Origin: Turnera subulata
Taxonomy: Eukaryota; Streptophyta; Magnoliopsida; Malpighiales; Passifloraceae
Assembly (NCBI GenBank): GCA_028386065.3
Contig: JAKUCV010007293.1
Coordinates: 73,234-137,233, forward strand
Direction: 5' to 3'
DNA length: 64,000 bases
Shown here: piece by piece, positions 10,966 to 20,574 of the stretch
How the letters are laid out: every line of letters starts with the position of its first letter
Numbering within the stretch: the first letter of the stretch is position 1
Notes under the pieces: generated by a model
Seen by the model: the letters and a program-made list of their open reading frames with translations, nothing else
Told to the model about the DNA's origin: nothing
Databases searched by the model: none
Position numbers and translations under genes: made by a program

Positions 10966-12790
10966 CACACACTGAAGATGGTAAGAATAAATAGCATTCA
11001 AATTGTAAAGATATGGTGGGCTGCTAGAGTGTAAACGTAAGATAAAATTGAGCCTAAAAAAATACATCATCCTAGCATCAAAAAAAAATTAGCATAAAAA
11101 AGGAAGAATCACATCATTTGAAAATTAATGCCCGCTGTTCAAAGTTTCCAACAGATACAAATGAGAAAGACAAAGCTTTGTTGTCAAAGCCTGGCGCATC
11201 AATAGTGTCTTCGTCCTTCTCATCATGATCACCTGAAATAAGATAAATATTTGGTTTTCCTCAGGTTCCCGACATGCATTGGTTATTATCTGTTGTCAGA
11301 CAGTGCTTTTAATAAAATTAATAGAGAGGTAAAAAGAGTGTGTGTATAGAAATTAGACAAATATACACAACAGTCTCTTTTTAAACAGGCCATCCATTAT
11401 CTGGTTTGAGACACTATTTTTAATAAGATTAATAAAGAGATGGTGAGAGAGTAAGAGTATTGTGTGAATGGCAGTAAGAAAATGTCTGTAATAAAAATTA
11501 GAAAAAAATGTAGATTTTTCTTTCTAACAGGACAATGTTGCGAAACACTAATAAGGGTAAAAAATATATTAGACAGCCTCCTTCCCAATATGCAGCTATT
11601 TGTATTGTGTGAACCACAATACTATTTCATCTAATCAGAGTAATAGATGTGGGAAGCATATTATAGAGTATAACACATACTATAAAAAGTACAATAAATT
11701 GTGATACTATGCTTTTAAAAATATTTTTTAACACACTTTGTTTTATGTAGAACATACTTTTAAATACATTCTATCTTATAAAGATAAATGGTGCAATTTT
11801 TTTTGTATAATATTAACTTTTACTTGGTTTGTTTATAACCTTGTATTTTTAATAACCAATTTAGTTTTTTTAATACTCATCATAAAAAGGATGAATCCAT
11901 GGTCAGCCTTTAGTAACAAATTTTAAGCTAGCATAATAACTACTCCTTGGAAATGAAATTTTGTGGGGAAACAAAATAACAACAGCAACGGGATAAAAAA
12001 GAATATATATGGGTGTGAAAGTGGGTTGCAAATTAAAGTGTTTGTGTAGGTAAAAGTTTTTAGTGCATGCAAATTATACATTTTTATCCAATACAAGTTA
12101 ACAAATATGGAGAAACTATATAAATAAGTTGTAAAAAAAAGTCTTGAAAAGAATGTTATAGATAAACTGAATGTAAGTGTCTGGGGATAATATCTCCTCC
12201 TGTGTCGGCTTCTCCTCCATGCGTCACCTTCTTCTGCTTCACCATCCAGCACAACCAAGGGACGTTTGTCTCGTAGTTTAAGTTCAAGGGGCTATCAAAT
12301 GAAGAAGTTGATGAAGTCTTTGCATGCACTTGCTGAAGCTTCCAAGAGCCGTACAAGGTCACTAATTTATTGTGGGCTGAAGCACAAAAACATGTGTCTG
12401 TCTACCTATCTATTGAGCAATTTTTGTTTTGGTGATACATATCCGATTTAGGGTTCGAGAAGTTGGAGAGAATTTTTTCAGGCAACGGTTCCAAATGCAT
12501 GCATATGATACCTTAGTGTTTTTGTTTATAACTTTTGGCTTCCTGATCTAGGGTTTCTTCTGTGATTTTGGAGGCTGTAATGATTTTAATTTATGTAGGC
12601 CATCAAGTTTTTTCCTACCAATGGGGAGAGGAGAGGAAGTGTAGGTAATTTGTTAAACATTAAACTCTTCTTATAAAATTACTTGGTAGGCTTGAAGAAT
12701 TTGTTGACAGTTTTGTGGATTGAAAGTTTCAAACACCATGAAAAGGGTTCTCTCTCATGTAGTTCAATGCTATATGTTTCATGTGTAGAA
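10966..12790. repeat. Segmental duplication, copy 1, right part
   Basis: From about 11260 to 12790 this resembles 22640-24650. Shared landmarks include GACATGCATTGG, the block 11710-12040 versus 23650-24030, and the block 12160-12360 versus 24140-24305. Bases 10980-11260 have no obvious counterpart in copy 2. The sequence is AT-rich. An exon-like piece at 12224-12354 is frameshifted relative to copy 2. Confidence 0.7.
11114..11232 (-). other. Exon-like segment of unrecognised gene
   Basis: On the minus strand a good acceptor (CTTATTTCAG) precedes an open 38-codon stretch ending in TGA. The product includes EDTIDAPGFDNKALSFSF and ends EQRALIFK. This looks like a terminal exon, but I do not recognise the family and see no upstream exons nearby. 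It may be a captured or stranded gene fragment. Confidence 0.3.
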
Positions 12791-13074
12791 TAAATGGGTG
12801 AGGAAATTGATATTTCAGTTTTTTATAGTGTAAATTTGACAGAGAAGGACACTTATTTGTTTATAACTCTTAGCTACCTAATTTACGGTTCCTCTGCTGG
12901 TAGTGCCTTCTTTCGCTGGATTGCTAGAACCTTAAATCATGATTTTACTTCTACTGTGAAACTCCTATTAGTTGAGTAATCTGCTGTGCTATTGGAGGCT
13001 GTGCTTGGAACTAGGTCATCAAGTAGATGTTTTCATGGAGAGGAAGTTAAACACTAAACTCCTGGGAATTTTGA

Positions 13075-13176
13075 TGGAGGTATATGCGGATTTGAGAAAG
13101 CTAGCATAAGAACTTTCAAAGAAAGCCCTTGACATGAGGTCAGCTGACACCTCTCTCAAATCCGCATATACCTCCA
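13075..13176. repeat. Perfect 23-bp inverted repeat
   Basis: The arm at 13075-13097 (TGGAGGTATATGCGGATTTG...) is perfectly complementary to 13154-13176, with a 56-bp spacer. It could form a hairpin or mark the fold-back end of a small transposon. No ORF spans it. Confidence 0.85.
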
Positions 13177-13194
13177 CATCAGCTGTAGTCCTCC

Positions 13195-13395
13195 CATGGG
13201 TTTACTGCTCCCATGCACATTGGCGACCTTTTCCATAAGGCTAACAAAAGAGAAGCTGTGGTTCTCGCTGGGGAAACTAAAGGTAAACTTTTCCCTTAGT
13301 CCATGAATTTAGTTTGCTCGATCACTGCTAATTTCTTCAACTTCGTATGGGGTACAGATTGTTTGGTCTGTGAAGGTACTGTTCACCAGGTGATG
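13195..13395 (+). other. Two exon-like segments, gene not recognised
   Basis: An open stretch ending at 13282 (MHIGDLFHKANKREAVVLAG, then ETKG) is followed by a consensus donor GTAAAC. An acceptor ending at 13357 (GGGTACAG) leads into IVWSVKVLFTR. The spacing and splice signals look exonic, but I cannot name the family and find no long continuation. It is probably debris of a host gene. Confidence 0.25.
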
Positions 13396-14139
13396 GGTGG
13401 TGGAAATGGTATCAAATTTGGCTTCAAAGCTTTGTTCTTCTCTCCGCTCCCCCCTCCCCTCTTTTTTGGGTTACTTAATTAGCTAGTACTGGATTTCTGC
13501 TTTCAATTTTAAGCTTTCCTAAATTGGTTTGTCTTGCTTTTTCCATTGACAATATAGAAATTGGCTTCGTTCTGCTAAACATCTGGGTTTTCCTGGACTT
13601 GTCTTGTTATTGTTGTTGCCCTTGAGAATTCAGTGAGTGTTGCTGCTTGTTTAGAAATGCTGTAGACCAAGATTTGAAATTTTCAATGCCTGCATGACAG
13701 TACTAATTCATTCATATAACTTTTGCCTGCACTCTTTCTATCATATTAATTTGTTCAATTTTTTTTTTGATGCTAATATTGATTGGTTTAGTGTCTGACA
13801 GGTGTTCATCAAATCCTGCGTCCGGCAGGGGATGCTCTACAATGTTTTTTTTTAAAATCTTTATCTTCTATTGTTTCATGTCTTTGTGTTCTTACTGTTG
13901 ACTGATTTTTCATCCTTTTTTCCTTTGCAGCTGTGATGTGGTATATTTTTCACCCTTTTTCTTTTGCCCTTTTAACTCTAAACTTTGCCATTTTTTTTTT
14001 TGCCCCATGAAACATGCCTCCATGTATAACACTATGGGGTTAAGTCTGGTAGTCTATATCAGTATAAACTAGCACCTTCTAATAAAAAACCAGCAGTGTG
14101 GTTGTTTCTTCGTTCCTCCCAAGGTTAAGTATTTTTTTG

Positions 14140-14700
14140 TAGTTTGTTTTTCGAAACGGGATTTGTACTGGGTCTGCTTTGTTAGATAGGAATGTGCTGG
14201 AGATTGAGCAGGCTCGGTGTCCTTTTTGTGAGACAGAGGTGGAGAAGCGTGACCATCTTTTTCTTCACTGTAGACGGGTATGGTTGTTATGGTCCAAACT
14301 TTGCAGATGGTGAGGAGTACAATGGTGTATACCTGCTGATATTGAATCCCTGTTCGTAACTTGGTTTGATGTAGGTGGAATCCCCAAAGCTCGGTCTTCC
14401 TGGCTGTCCATTTTCTTTGCTGCGGTGGTCCTTATGGTTGGTGCGCAACAATAAAGTTTTTAGGAACGAAGAAGTGGATTGGGTCTCTATTCAATCTTAT
14501 CCTGTTTAGAACCTGCCTTTGGATAAAGGCAAAGCAAGTGGAGTTCCCTTATGGCATGTATGACCTTATTTCCTCGGTTGAAACTGTTCAGATTTGGAGG
14601 GGTGTCCCTGTTACTTTGAATTTCATGTAGTTTTGGATCTGTTTTGGACTTTTCTTCTTATAGTTTAATATAAATTTCTCATATCAAAAAAAATATAACA
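14140..14700 (+). mobile_element. LINE (L1-type) 3' end remnant
   Basis: Translation gives the zinc-binding C-terminal region typical of plant LINE reverse transcriptases: RCPFCETEVEKRDHLFLHC followed by RRVWLLWSKL. Frameshifts and stops follow, and the copy ends with an A-rich tail near 14686-14700. It is 5'-truncated, as is usual for LINE insertions. Confidence 0.75.
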
Positions 14701-14819
14701 CTATATATGTCTGCTCCCCTCTAGGTTTATAGGTAAGAGGAAGAAGTGAAGTCAGGTGGTGTAGCTATTAGGTTTCTTCCAAAAAAGTTTGCCACAAATA
14801 TAAACCAATAGCTAGTGCA

Positions 14820-15395
14820 TTGGTTATGAGTCCAGTGCTAGATCCAGCATACTTCAGTCCAAATCTTGGCCTCTATTTGGATACTCCTCCACTACTGTAT
14901 GAAACTATCACAAACAAATTTGCCACTGTGAGAACCTTGTTGAGTTTAGTGATTTTAGTGATTTCCTACCAGATTTTAAAACGGATGGATCTCTCATCAA
15001 CCAGAAAAGTGGATCCACGGAAGGGCTTACGGCTTATTGTGATCTTAGCAAGTGCAACATTTTTTTCCCCTTATAAAATCTGGGAGGTTTAAACTTCAAC
15101 AACCCACTCAATGGTTAATAAAATTCATGCACTGACATGTAACTTAATTTGACATGTCAGTGCTTGAAGAGAAAATTTTCAGCTGCAGTCCCAAAAGCAG
15201 ATGATAAAGTGCAACTGGTAATGAAACATATATGGCAGAGAGCATCCGGAAGGCACTGGTAATGACGTGATAAAGAACAAGTATGTTCTTTTCCGTTGTA
15301 GATCGTCGGCAGTGCTTCCCCAATATTAAAGACTCTTGGGATCTCAATAGACCATGAACCACTCCATGATGTACCACCGGCTGCAACGAGGTATG
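14820..15395 (+). other. Degraded coding-like region, unrecognised
   Basis: Short open stretches occur in different frames: PAYFSPNLGLYLDTPPLLYE near 14840; FLPDFKTDGSLINQKSG near 14965; and an exon-like piece around 15301-15392 (IVGSASPILKTLGISIDHEP) bounded by TAG before and GTATGG after. They may be exons of one decayed gene. I do not recognise it. A chance origin is possible. Confidence 0.2.
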
Positions 15396-16008
15396 GAATA
15401 GTTTTAACTTACTCTTTCAATAGTTCTTTCCGTATATTTATAGTTCTGATTGTGATTGTGAAGAATGTTGTGGTTGAACATATGAGACGATCCCAGTTTC
15501 CTCTGCCGGAACGACTTGGTTGTGTTAGTTTGCACTACTAGATGCAACTAGCTATATCGATAGCTTTACTTTCTTCTTTCTCGTAATGGTTATAGCTATA
15601 AAGCATACGTGCTTGCCAATTCATATATATTTATGACGAATATTGTAGTTTCTGATTCAAACCGGGGCGACCAAATGAATCATGATTTGTGGTCTTAGGT
15701 CCGATTTGGATAACTATGCTAAGAAGTAACAATGCCAAACAGTAAATGGTTTCAAATTGAAAGCAATAACGAGTAATTAAATATAAAGCTGCACAAGCAT
15801 CCAAAAAGCAACACCCATCATCACAATTGGCTAGCTTGATTTACTTTGCAAAGACAAGAACCACCATATTTCATCAAGAAAACTGATAGTTTTGGCTGAT
15901 TATTTGATTACAGAAAACAGGTGGTTCAAATCAAGCGGATCGATCCAGGATGCATGGCTTGGCTCTCGAAGAAATCAAAGAACCGACAAGGCAATGGCAC
16001 ATTCAGCC
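15396..16008. other. Intergenic, no gene seen
   Basis: This is AT-rich sequence with short ORFs only. The last five bases (CAGCC) are the left target duplication of element E3. Confidence 0.5.
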
Positions 16009-16294
16009 TGTTGGAAATATGAACAAGCTGCAGTAAATTATAGCAGTAAGTTTGGCACCATGTTAGTGTGTGATCAAGCTGCTAAAATTTACAGCAACAA
16101 GTGGATGGTTGGTCCCATTTAATTACGAATTCAAGTGTGAGTGGTGAGTATGTTTTATGATTATTGTACTTTGATTATATAATCCTGAGTTGTAATGTTT
16201 CCATTAAGTGCTGTGCCATTATGAGCATCTTAGGAAAAACAAGTGTGAGCTGTCATGTTTAGTGGAGTTGGTTCGGTTATAGGCTATTTTTCTG

Positions 16295-16303
16295 CCTATA
16301 TAG
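16295..16303 (+). promoter_or_regulatory. Putative TATA box of E3
   Basis: The string CCTATATAG lies about 320 bp before the LTR end. If transcription starts some 30 bp downstream, the RNA leader includes the palindrome pairs at 16495-16596. The same string is conserved in the 3' LTR near 18035. Confidence 0.45.
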
Positions 16304-16494
16304 TGAGTGTTGTAATCTGGTTCTAACAAGTGAAATCAAGTTAAGAAAAATGTTGGTGTTTCACTTCAATATTACTCTGATTGTTCAGAGTGGTTTAAAA
16401 TAAAATGATTGAGTGAATTGAGAGAAAATCAATGGAACAGTAACCAAGAAAGTCAGCCTTGGTTTCTGCAGAATTTCTGGAAATTTTCCAGAAA

Positions 16495-16596
16495 ACATCG
16501 ATGTTCTAATAGCAACATCGATGTTGTAATCGATTGGCCGGATTGTTTGATATTCAGTGTGATCAAAACATCAATGTCTTGATTGAACATCGATGT
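16495..16596 (+). repeat. E3 leader palindrome pairs
   Basis: ACATCGATGT cores start at 16495, 16515, 16568 (ACATCAATGT) and 16587, giving pairs spaced 20 and 19 bp. The 3' LTR has them at 18224, 18300 and 18319, with the second site decayed. A partial duplicate has them at 20962, 20982, 21035 and 21054. The motif and spacing match the much longer arrays in E1 and E2, although the LTRs share no other similarity I can see. Confidence 0.88.
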
Positions 16597-16620
16597 TCTT
16601 AGTGTAAAAAAACCAACAAT

Positions 16621-16632
16621 TGGTAGCGGAGC
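16621..16632 (+). promoter_or_regulatory. E3 primer-binding site
   Basis: TGGTAGCGGAGC begins two bases after the 5' LTR. The first nine bases are the same as at the E1, E2 and 61375 copia sites, which suggests a common tRNA primer. Confidence 0.7.
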
Positions 16633-16681
16633 AGGTTCTTTCTTTACGGGTCCTGTTTTTTTCATTTGTTAAGAGATCAAG

Positions 16682-17641
16682 ATGAGGGTGTCTGATTGGG
16701 TGATTGCTGCAAGGTCGAGGGAGCTTCTTCAAAGTTCTGACCTCAATACAATCACCATAAAGATGTTGATCCAAAAGTTACAGAAAGAGTTCGACTTGGA
16801 TTTGTCGGACAGAAAATCATTTATAAAAAATGAAGTGATTTTGTTTCAGAAAGATGAGTCCGGGAACAACGAGGAGGAGGAAGATCGTTGTGACGATCCT
16901 GTGGAAGATCCAAACACAGTGGTAACAAATGGCTCTGATTTGAATTTGAATGGTGAAAGTGATGAGTTTATTGGTAAGCATTCTGAAATTGATGACTGTG
17001 CTGATGATGATGTTGTCGTTGATAAGATTTTCATAGATTATAGTCTTGAAAGTGCTATTGAATCTGTGGAAAGTGATGATTCTAGAGTTGTTTGTGAGGA
17101 TCTTTGTTTGGAGTTCAAAGATTACTCCAAATTTAATTTAGTTGATGTTGAGGGTGGAAATGGTAGTTCGGGTTCAAAAAGAGTTCAAAATGATGAATGC
17201 TTGGATGAACCTGATGAAGTGATTTCGTTTGATGAGAATCTCTTTAATTTTAGTCATGAAGTTACTGTGAAAAGTGAAGCTGTTGAATTTGTTAACTGTG
17301 AAGCCATGCGTCTGGAGTTCAAAGAATTTTCTAGTTGTCAATTGATTGAAATGGAATGTGAAACCAATGTTAGTTCAGGTATAGGAATACCTACAACAGA
17401 GAAGAATGTGAAGCTTGGTTTGTGTGATGATGAGCTTGTGGAATATAAAATTCTAGAAGTGAAAAGAGGTAGGATAAATCAGAAGATTAAGGTGAGAAAA
17501 AAGGTTGATATATGCATTGAAGAGAAGTCATTAGAGTTCTATGAATTGTTTGATCATTCAACTGCCAAGAAAAGAAGACGTCCTGCAAATTGGAGAAAAA
17601 AAAAAATTGGGAGGTTTCAAGTCTGTTCACCAAGTCTTTGA
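16682..17641 (+). CDS. DEK_C-domain-like protein captured by retrotransposon E3
   Basis: This is a 319-residue single-exon ORF starting at the first ATG after the primer-binding site. Residues about 5-58 (SDWVIAARSRELLQSSDL, KLQKEFDLDLSDRKSFIK) match the pattern of the DEK C-terminal domain, a small nucleic-acid-binding helical fold. In plants it occurs at the N-terminus of SWIB-type chromatin proteins. The middle (60-270) is strongly acidic and low in complexity. The C-terminus has a basic nuclear-import-like cluster (KKRRRPANWRKKK, about 295-307). A run of A at about 17596 may be a frameshift: the next frame continues FKSVHQVFDKNLVHAVEE. No gag or pol motif is present. A nuclear role is inference. 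Confidence 0.7.
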   Translation: MRVSDWVIAARSRELLQSSDLNTITIKMLIQKLQKEFDLDLSDRKSFIKNEVILFQKDESGNNEEEEDRCDDPVEDPNTVVTNGSDLNLNGESDEFIGKHSEIDDCADDDVVVDKIFIDYSLESAIESVESDDSRVVCEDLCLEFKDYSKFNLVDVEGGNGSSGSKRVQNDECLDEPDEVISFDENLFNFSHEVTVKSEAVEFVNCEAMRLEFKEFSSCQLIEMECETNVSSGIGIPTTEKNVKLGLCDDELVEYKILEVKRGRINQKIKVRKKVDICIEEKSLEFYELFDHSTAKKRRRPANWRKKKIGRFQVCSPSL

Positions 17642-17730
17642 CAAGAATTTAGTTCATGCTGTTGAAGAGGTTTGTTGAAAATGAAGTTGAAGTTGAAGAG
17701 CAGCTTGAAGTTGAAGACCAGCTTGTTCAT

Positions 17731-17737
17731 GGGGGAG
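17731..17737 (+). promoter_or_regulatory. E3 polypurine tract
   Basis: GGGGGAG lies immediately before the 3' LTR start TGTTGG, the expected plus-strand primer. Confidence 0.85.
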
Positions 17738-18350
17738 TGTTGGAAATATGAACAAGCTGCAGTAAATTACAGCAGTAAAACTTACTCCGTGTTAGTGTGT
17801 GATGAAGCTGCTAAAATTTACAGCAACAAGTGGAAGGTTGGTCCCATTTGATTATGAATTCAAGTGTGAGTGGTGAGTGTGTTTTATGATTATTGTACTT
17901 TGATTATATAAGCCTAAGTTGTAATGTTTCCATTAATGGCTGTGCCATTATGAGCATCTTAGGAAAAACAAATGTGAGCTGTCATGTTTAGTGGAGTTGG
18001 TTGGGTTATAGGCTATTTTTCTGCCTATATAGTGAGTGTTGTAATCTGGTTCTAACAAGTGAAATCAAATTAAGAAAAACGTTGGTGTTTCACTTTAATA
18101 TTACACTAATTGTTCAGAGTGGTTTAAAACAAAATGATTGAGTGAATTGAGAGAAAATCAATGGAACAATAACCAAGAAAGTCAGCCTTGGTTTCTGCAG
18201 AATTTCTGAAAATTTTGCAGAAAACATCGATGTTCTAATAGCAATAATTTCGATATTGTAATCGTTCGGCTGGATTGTTTGATATTCGGTGTGATCAAAA
18301 CATCGATGTCTTGATTGAACATCGATGTTCTTAGTGTAAAAAAGCCAACA
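17738..18350 (+). repeat. E3 3' LTR
   Basis: This is a 613-bp LTR homologous to 16009-16618. Its last part (from 18173) and the flank to 18756 are repeated at 20911-21491. Confidence 0.93.
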
Positions 18351-18565
18351 CAGCCAGCCACGACGGTCCTGATGCATGACCAAATACCGGTATAGAGTTT
18401 TGCAGACCATGCCAAAACTGAAGGATCTAAGAGGGTTGATCGTCGGAAATATAGCAGTGTGTGATTTCTTTCCAGCACCTTCATCGCATCTGATCTCAAA
18501 GGTCGTAAGAAAAATAATGAGAAGAATTACAATTCATGCATGTATATATTCTACTAACAAATAGG

Positions 18566-18655
18566 TTTGTAGCATATTGGTACTTGTACAAAAGCAAGAA
18601 GGCCAGGTAAGGTCTCGAGTTTGAGCCTCGCCTTCAACATCAACTAGTATAAAAA
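18566..18655 (+). mobile_element. Putative tRNA-derived SINE fragment
   Basis: A box-A-like string (TAGCATATTGG) and a box-B-like string (GAGTTTGAGCC) are about 45 bp apart, followed by an A-rich end near 18648-18658. This resembles the Pol III promoter of plant SINEs. A second copy lies at about 21300-21390 within the duplicated segment. Confidence 0.45.
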
Positions 18656-18756
18656 AAACATGTATGTATTACACTTGCCAAATGAGAGTACCATTAATCC
18701 CTAGAAGTTGATAATATAATTTGCAAAAACTTATATCTATGTATGTATAGCAAATG

Positions 18757-19098
18757 TGTTGGGGAAAAACTGCAAAAGATTCGCGATAAATAAAACAGGA
18801 CACAAAGATTTCACGTGGTTCGGCCTTAATCTCGCCTACGTCCACGAACTACTTATCTTCACTAATATAAAAATATTAGTACATCAAACCTCCCAAGAAA
18901 AAACTACTCTTTTTTCTACTCTAGCCGCACACCCACAACTACTTTGCAGCTCTACATAAAACTTACACAAAGCCTCCTATTTATAATAGCTAAAGAGCTA
19001 CTACTTGGAGGACACTCCAAGCAAAATTAATTGTCCTACTTTTTCTTCAAGCAAAAGTCTGTCTTGGGCCAAGTCCAATTGCAGCCCAAATCTCAACA
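18757..19098 (-). repeat. E4 3' LTR
   Basis: This is a 342-bp LTR with plus-strand ends TGTTGGGGAAAAAC and CTCAACA. On the minus strand a purine-rich tract (GGTGGAGAT, 19099-19107) adjoins it, so it is the 3' LTR. Confidence 0.88.
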
Positions 19099-20538
19099 AT
19101 CTCCACCATGGGTTGAATTGGACTTGGTGATCTTCGCTGCTTCATCTTTCTTCATCCAAATCTGCTTGAGTGTTGTACATGTTGGTGCACGGCTATCTTC
19201 CCTACTACTAGCCATCATTGCAAAACCAACCTTCCTCTTGTTGGATGCAATAATGTTCTGCCCTCTGCCTGATACTACACAAGCCTCAACCTTCATACTG
19301 CTCTTCACTGTACTTCCAATCAACCTGTAAAGGTTCTTCTCCATCAATTCCCCCTTCATAATTACCAAGGCGCCTTTGGTAACCTTCAAAGCTCCACCTC
19401 GAGAAGAAAAACCACATCCTCTCAAATCAAGTCTACCCAGGGAGATTAAATTTCTTCCAAGCTCCGGCACGTGCCTCACATCTCCAAAAGTCTTCACAAA
19501 TCCATCAGGCATTTTAATCTTCACACTACCAATACCATGAATTTTTAATTCATGATTATTCGCCAATACTACTGCTTCTCCCTCACTGCAAGGCTTGTAG
19601 CTGCTAAACCACTCCTTATTTGCACAAATATGAAATGAACAGGCAGAGTCTAAAATCCACGAATCTTCAACTTTGTGCTCACCTTTTCCTTCTTGTACTA
19701 GGAAGGCTTCACCATCCGAATCATCTTCAACAATCGCAATCTCACCAGACTTCTTGCGATTTTTCTTCAATTCTTCCATATCCTTCTTCATCTCCTCACA
19801 ATAAAATTGGATATGGCCCTTCGCATGACAATAGTAGCACTCCTTATCTTTGTAATCTGCTCTTCCTCGTGAACCAGACCTAGAATTTCTTCTGAACTTG
19901 TTAGAGCGTGACGGGCCCCTGCCACGGTTAACCTCTGCTACGGCAACATCTTCACCTGTACTGCTACTAGACTGGTTCAACTTGAAATTCTCCATCAGCA
20001 CTGCTGTCACATCTGTAACTGAAAGAGTCTGCTTCCCAACACATAGTGTATTCCTCAAATTATCATACGAATGCGGAAGAGACATCAACAACATCAAGGC
20101 CTTATCCTCTTCTTCATACTTCACATCAATACTACCCAACTTCTTAATCAACTTATTAAATCTATTGATGTGATCAACAACATGCGTACCTTCGTGCATC
20201 TTCAACTGGTACAACTCCTTCTTTATAAACAGTCGATTTGTGGGTGATTTCGACATATAAATATCTTCTAATTTCTTCATCAACTCCACCGGACTTGTCT
20301 CGTCCATCACACTGTACTTTACCTCTGGCGCAAGAGTTAATTTGATGGTACTGACAGCTCGCTGCTCGAGCTCCTCCCAATCTTCATCCTTCATGTCCTT
20401 TGGCTTCTTCTCCTTACCAAAGAGCTTCTTCATCAACCCTTGCTGCACCAACAGATCTTTGATGTTACTCTGCCAGAGACTGAAATCCTTCTTGCCATCA
20501 AATTGCTCCACCTCAAACTTTGTGCCTGAAACCGCCAT
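19093..20538 (-). CDS. E4 gag-protease protein
   Basis: This is a 481-residue ORF on the minus strand. The N-terminal copia gag region (FDGKKDFSLWQSNIKDLL; an NRLFIKKELYQLKM stretch typical of the UBN2/retrotran-gag family) spans about 1-200. A CCHC zinc knuckle (CYYCHAKGHIQFYC) lies near 234-247, and an aspartic protease site (SWILDSACSFHIC) near 293-305. A gag-pre-integrase tail (GALVIMKGE...LYRLIGSTV) follows. The frame then runs through the polypurine tract, with its stop inside the LTR. It is intact and could supply capsid and protease, but not reverse transcription or integration. Confidence 0.88.
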   Translation of the reverse strand: MAVSGTKFEVEQFDGKKDFSLWQSNIKDLLVQQGLMKKLFGKEKKPKDMKDEDWEELEQRAVSTIKLTLAPEVKYSVMDETSPVELMKKLEDIYMSKSPTNRLFIKKELYQLKMHEGTHVVDHINRFNKLIKKLGSIDVKYEEEDKALMLLMSLPHSYDNLRNTLCVGKQTLSVTDVTAVLMENFKLNQSSSSTGEDVAVAEVNRGRGPSRSNKFRRNSRSGSRGRADYKDKECYYCHAKGHIQFYCEEMKKDMEELKKNRKKSGEIAIVEDDSDGEAFLVQEGKGEHKVEDSWILDSACSFHICANKEWFSSYKPCSEGEAVVLANNHELKIHGIGSVKIKMPDGFVKTFGDVRHVPELGRNLISLGRLDLRGCGFSSRGGALKVTKGALVIMKGELMEKNLYRLIGSTVKSSMKVEACVVSGRGQNIIASNKRKVGFAMMASSREDSRAPTCTTLKQIWMKKDEAAKITKSNSTHGGDC

Positions 20539-20558
20539 CGCGAACCTTTATCGAACCC

Positions 20559-20572
20559 GTGCTCCGGTACCA
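20559..20572 (-). promoter_or_regulatory. E4 primer-binding site
   Basis: On the minus strand, TGGTACCGGAGCAC lies just inside the 5' LTR. It agrees with the first five bases of the sites used by the other copia elements here. Confidence 0.6.
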
Positions 20573-20574
20573 GT

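Larger units (their letters stand above)
16009..16618 (+). repeat. E3 5' LTR
   Basis: This is a 610-bp LTR, TG...CA. It holds a TATA-like box near 16297, a fold-back TTTCTGGAAATTTTCCAGAA around 16474-16493, and two pairs of the ACATCGATGT palindrome near its 3' end. It differs from the 3' LTR at scattered positions. Confidence 0.93.
16009..18350 (+). mobile_element. E3: complete non-autonomous LTR retrotransposon carrying a DEK_C-like gene
   Basis: LTRs at 16009-16618 and 17738-18350 start TGTTGGAAATATG and end CCAACA. The target duplication CAGCC is perfect (16004-16008 and 18351-18355). A primer-binding site follows the first LTR and a GGGGGAG polypurine tract precedes the second. The 1.1-kb interior has one ORF of 319 codons and no gag, protease, integrase, RT or RNase H. 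It must therefore have been mobilised in trans. The size resembles TRIM/LARD-like elements, but with a captured gene. Confidence 0.93.
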
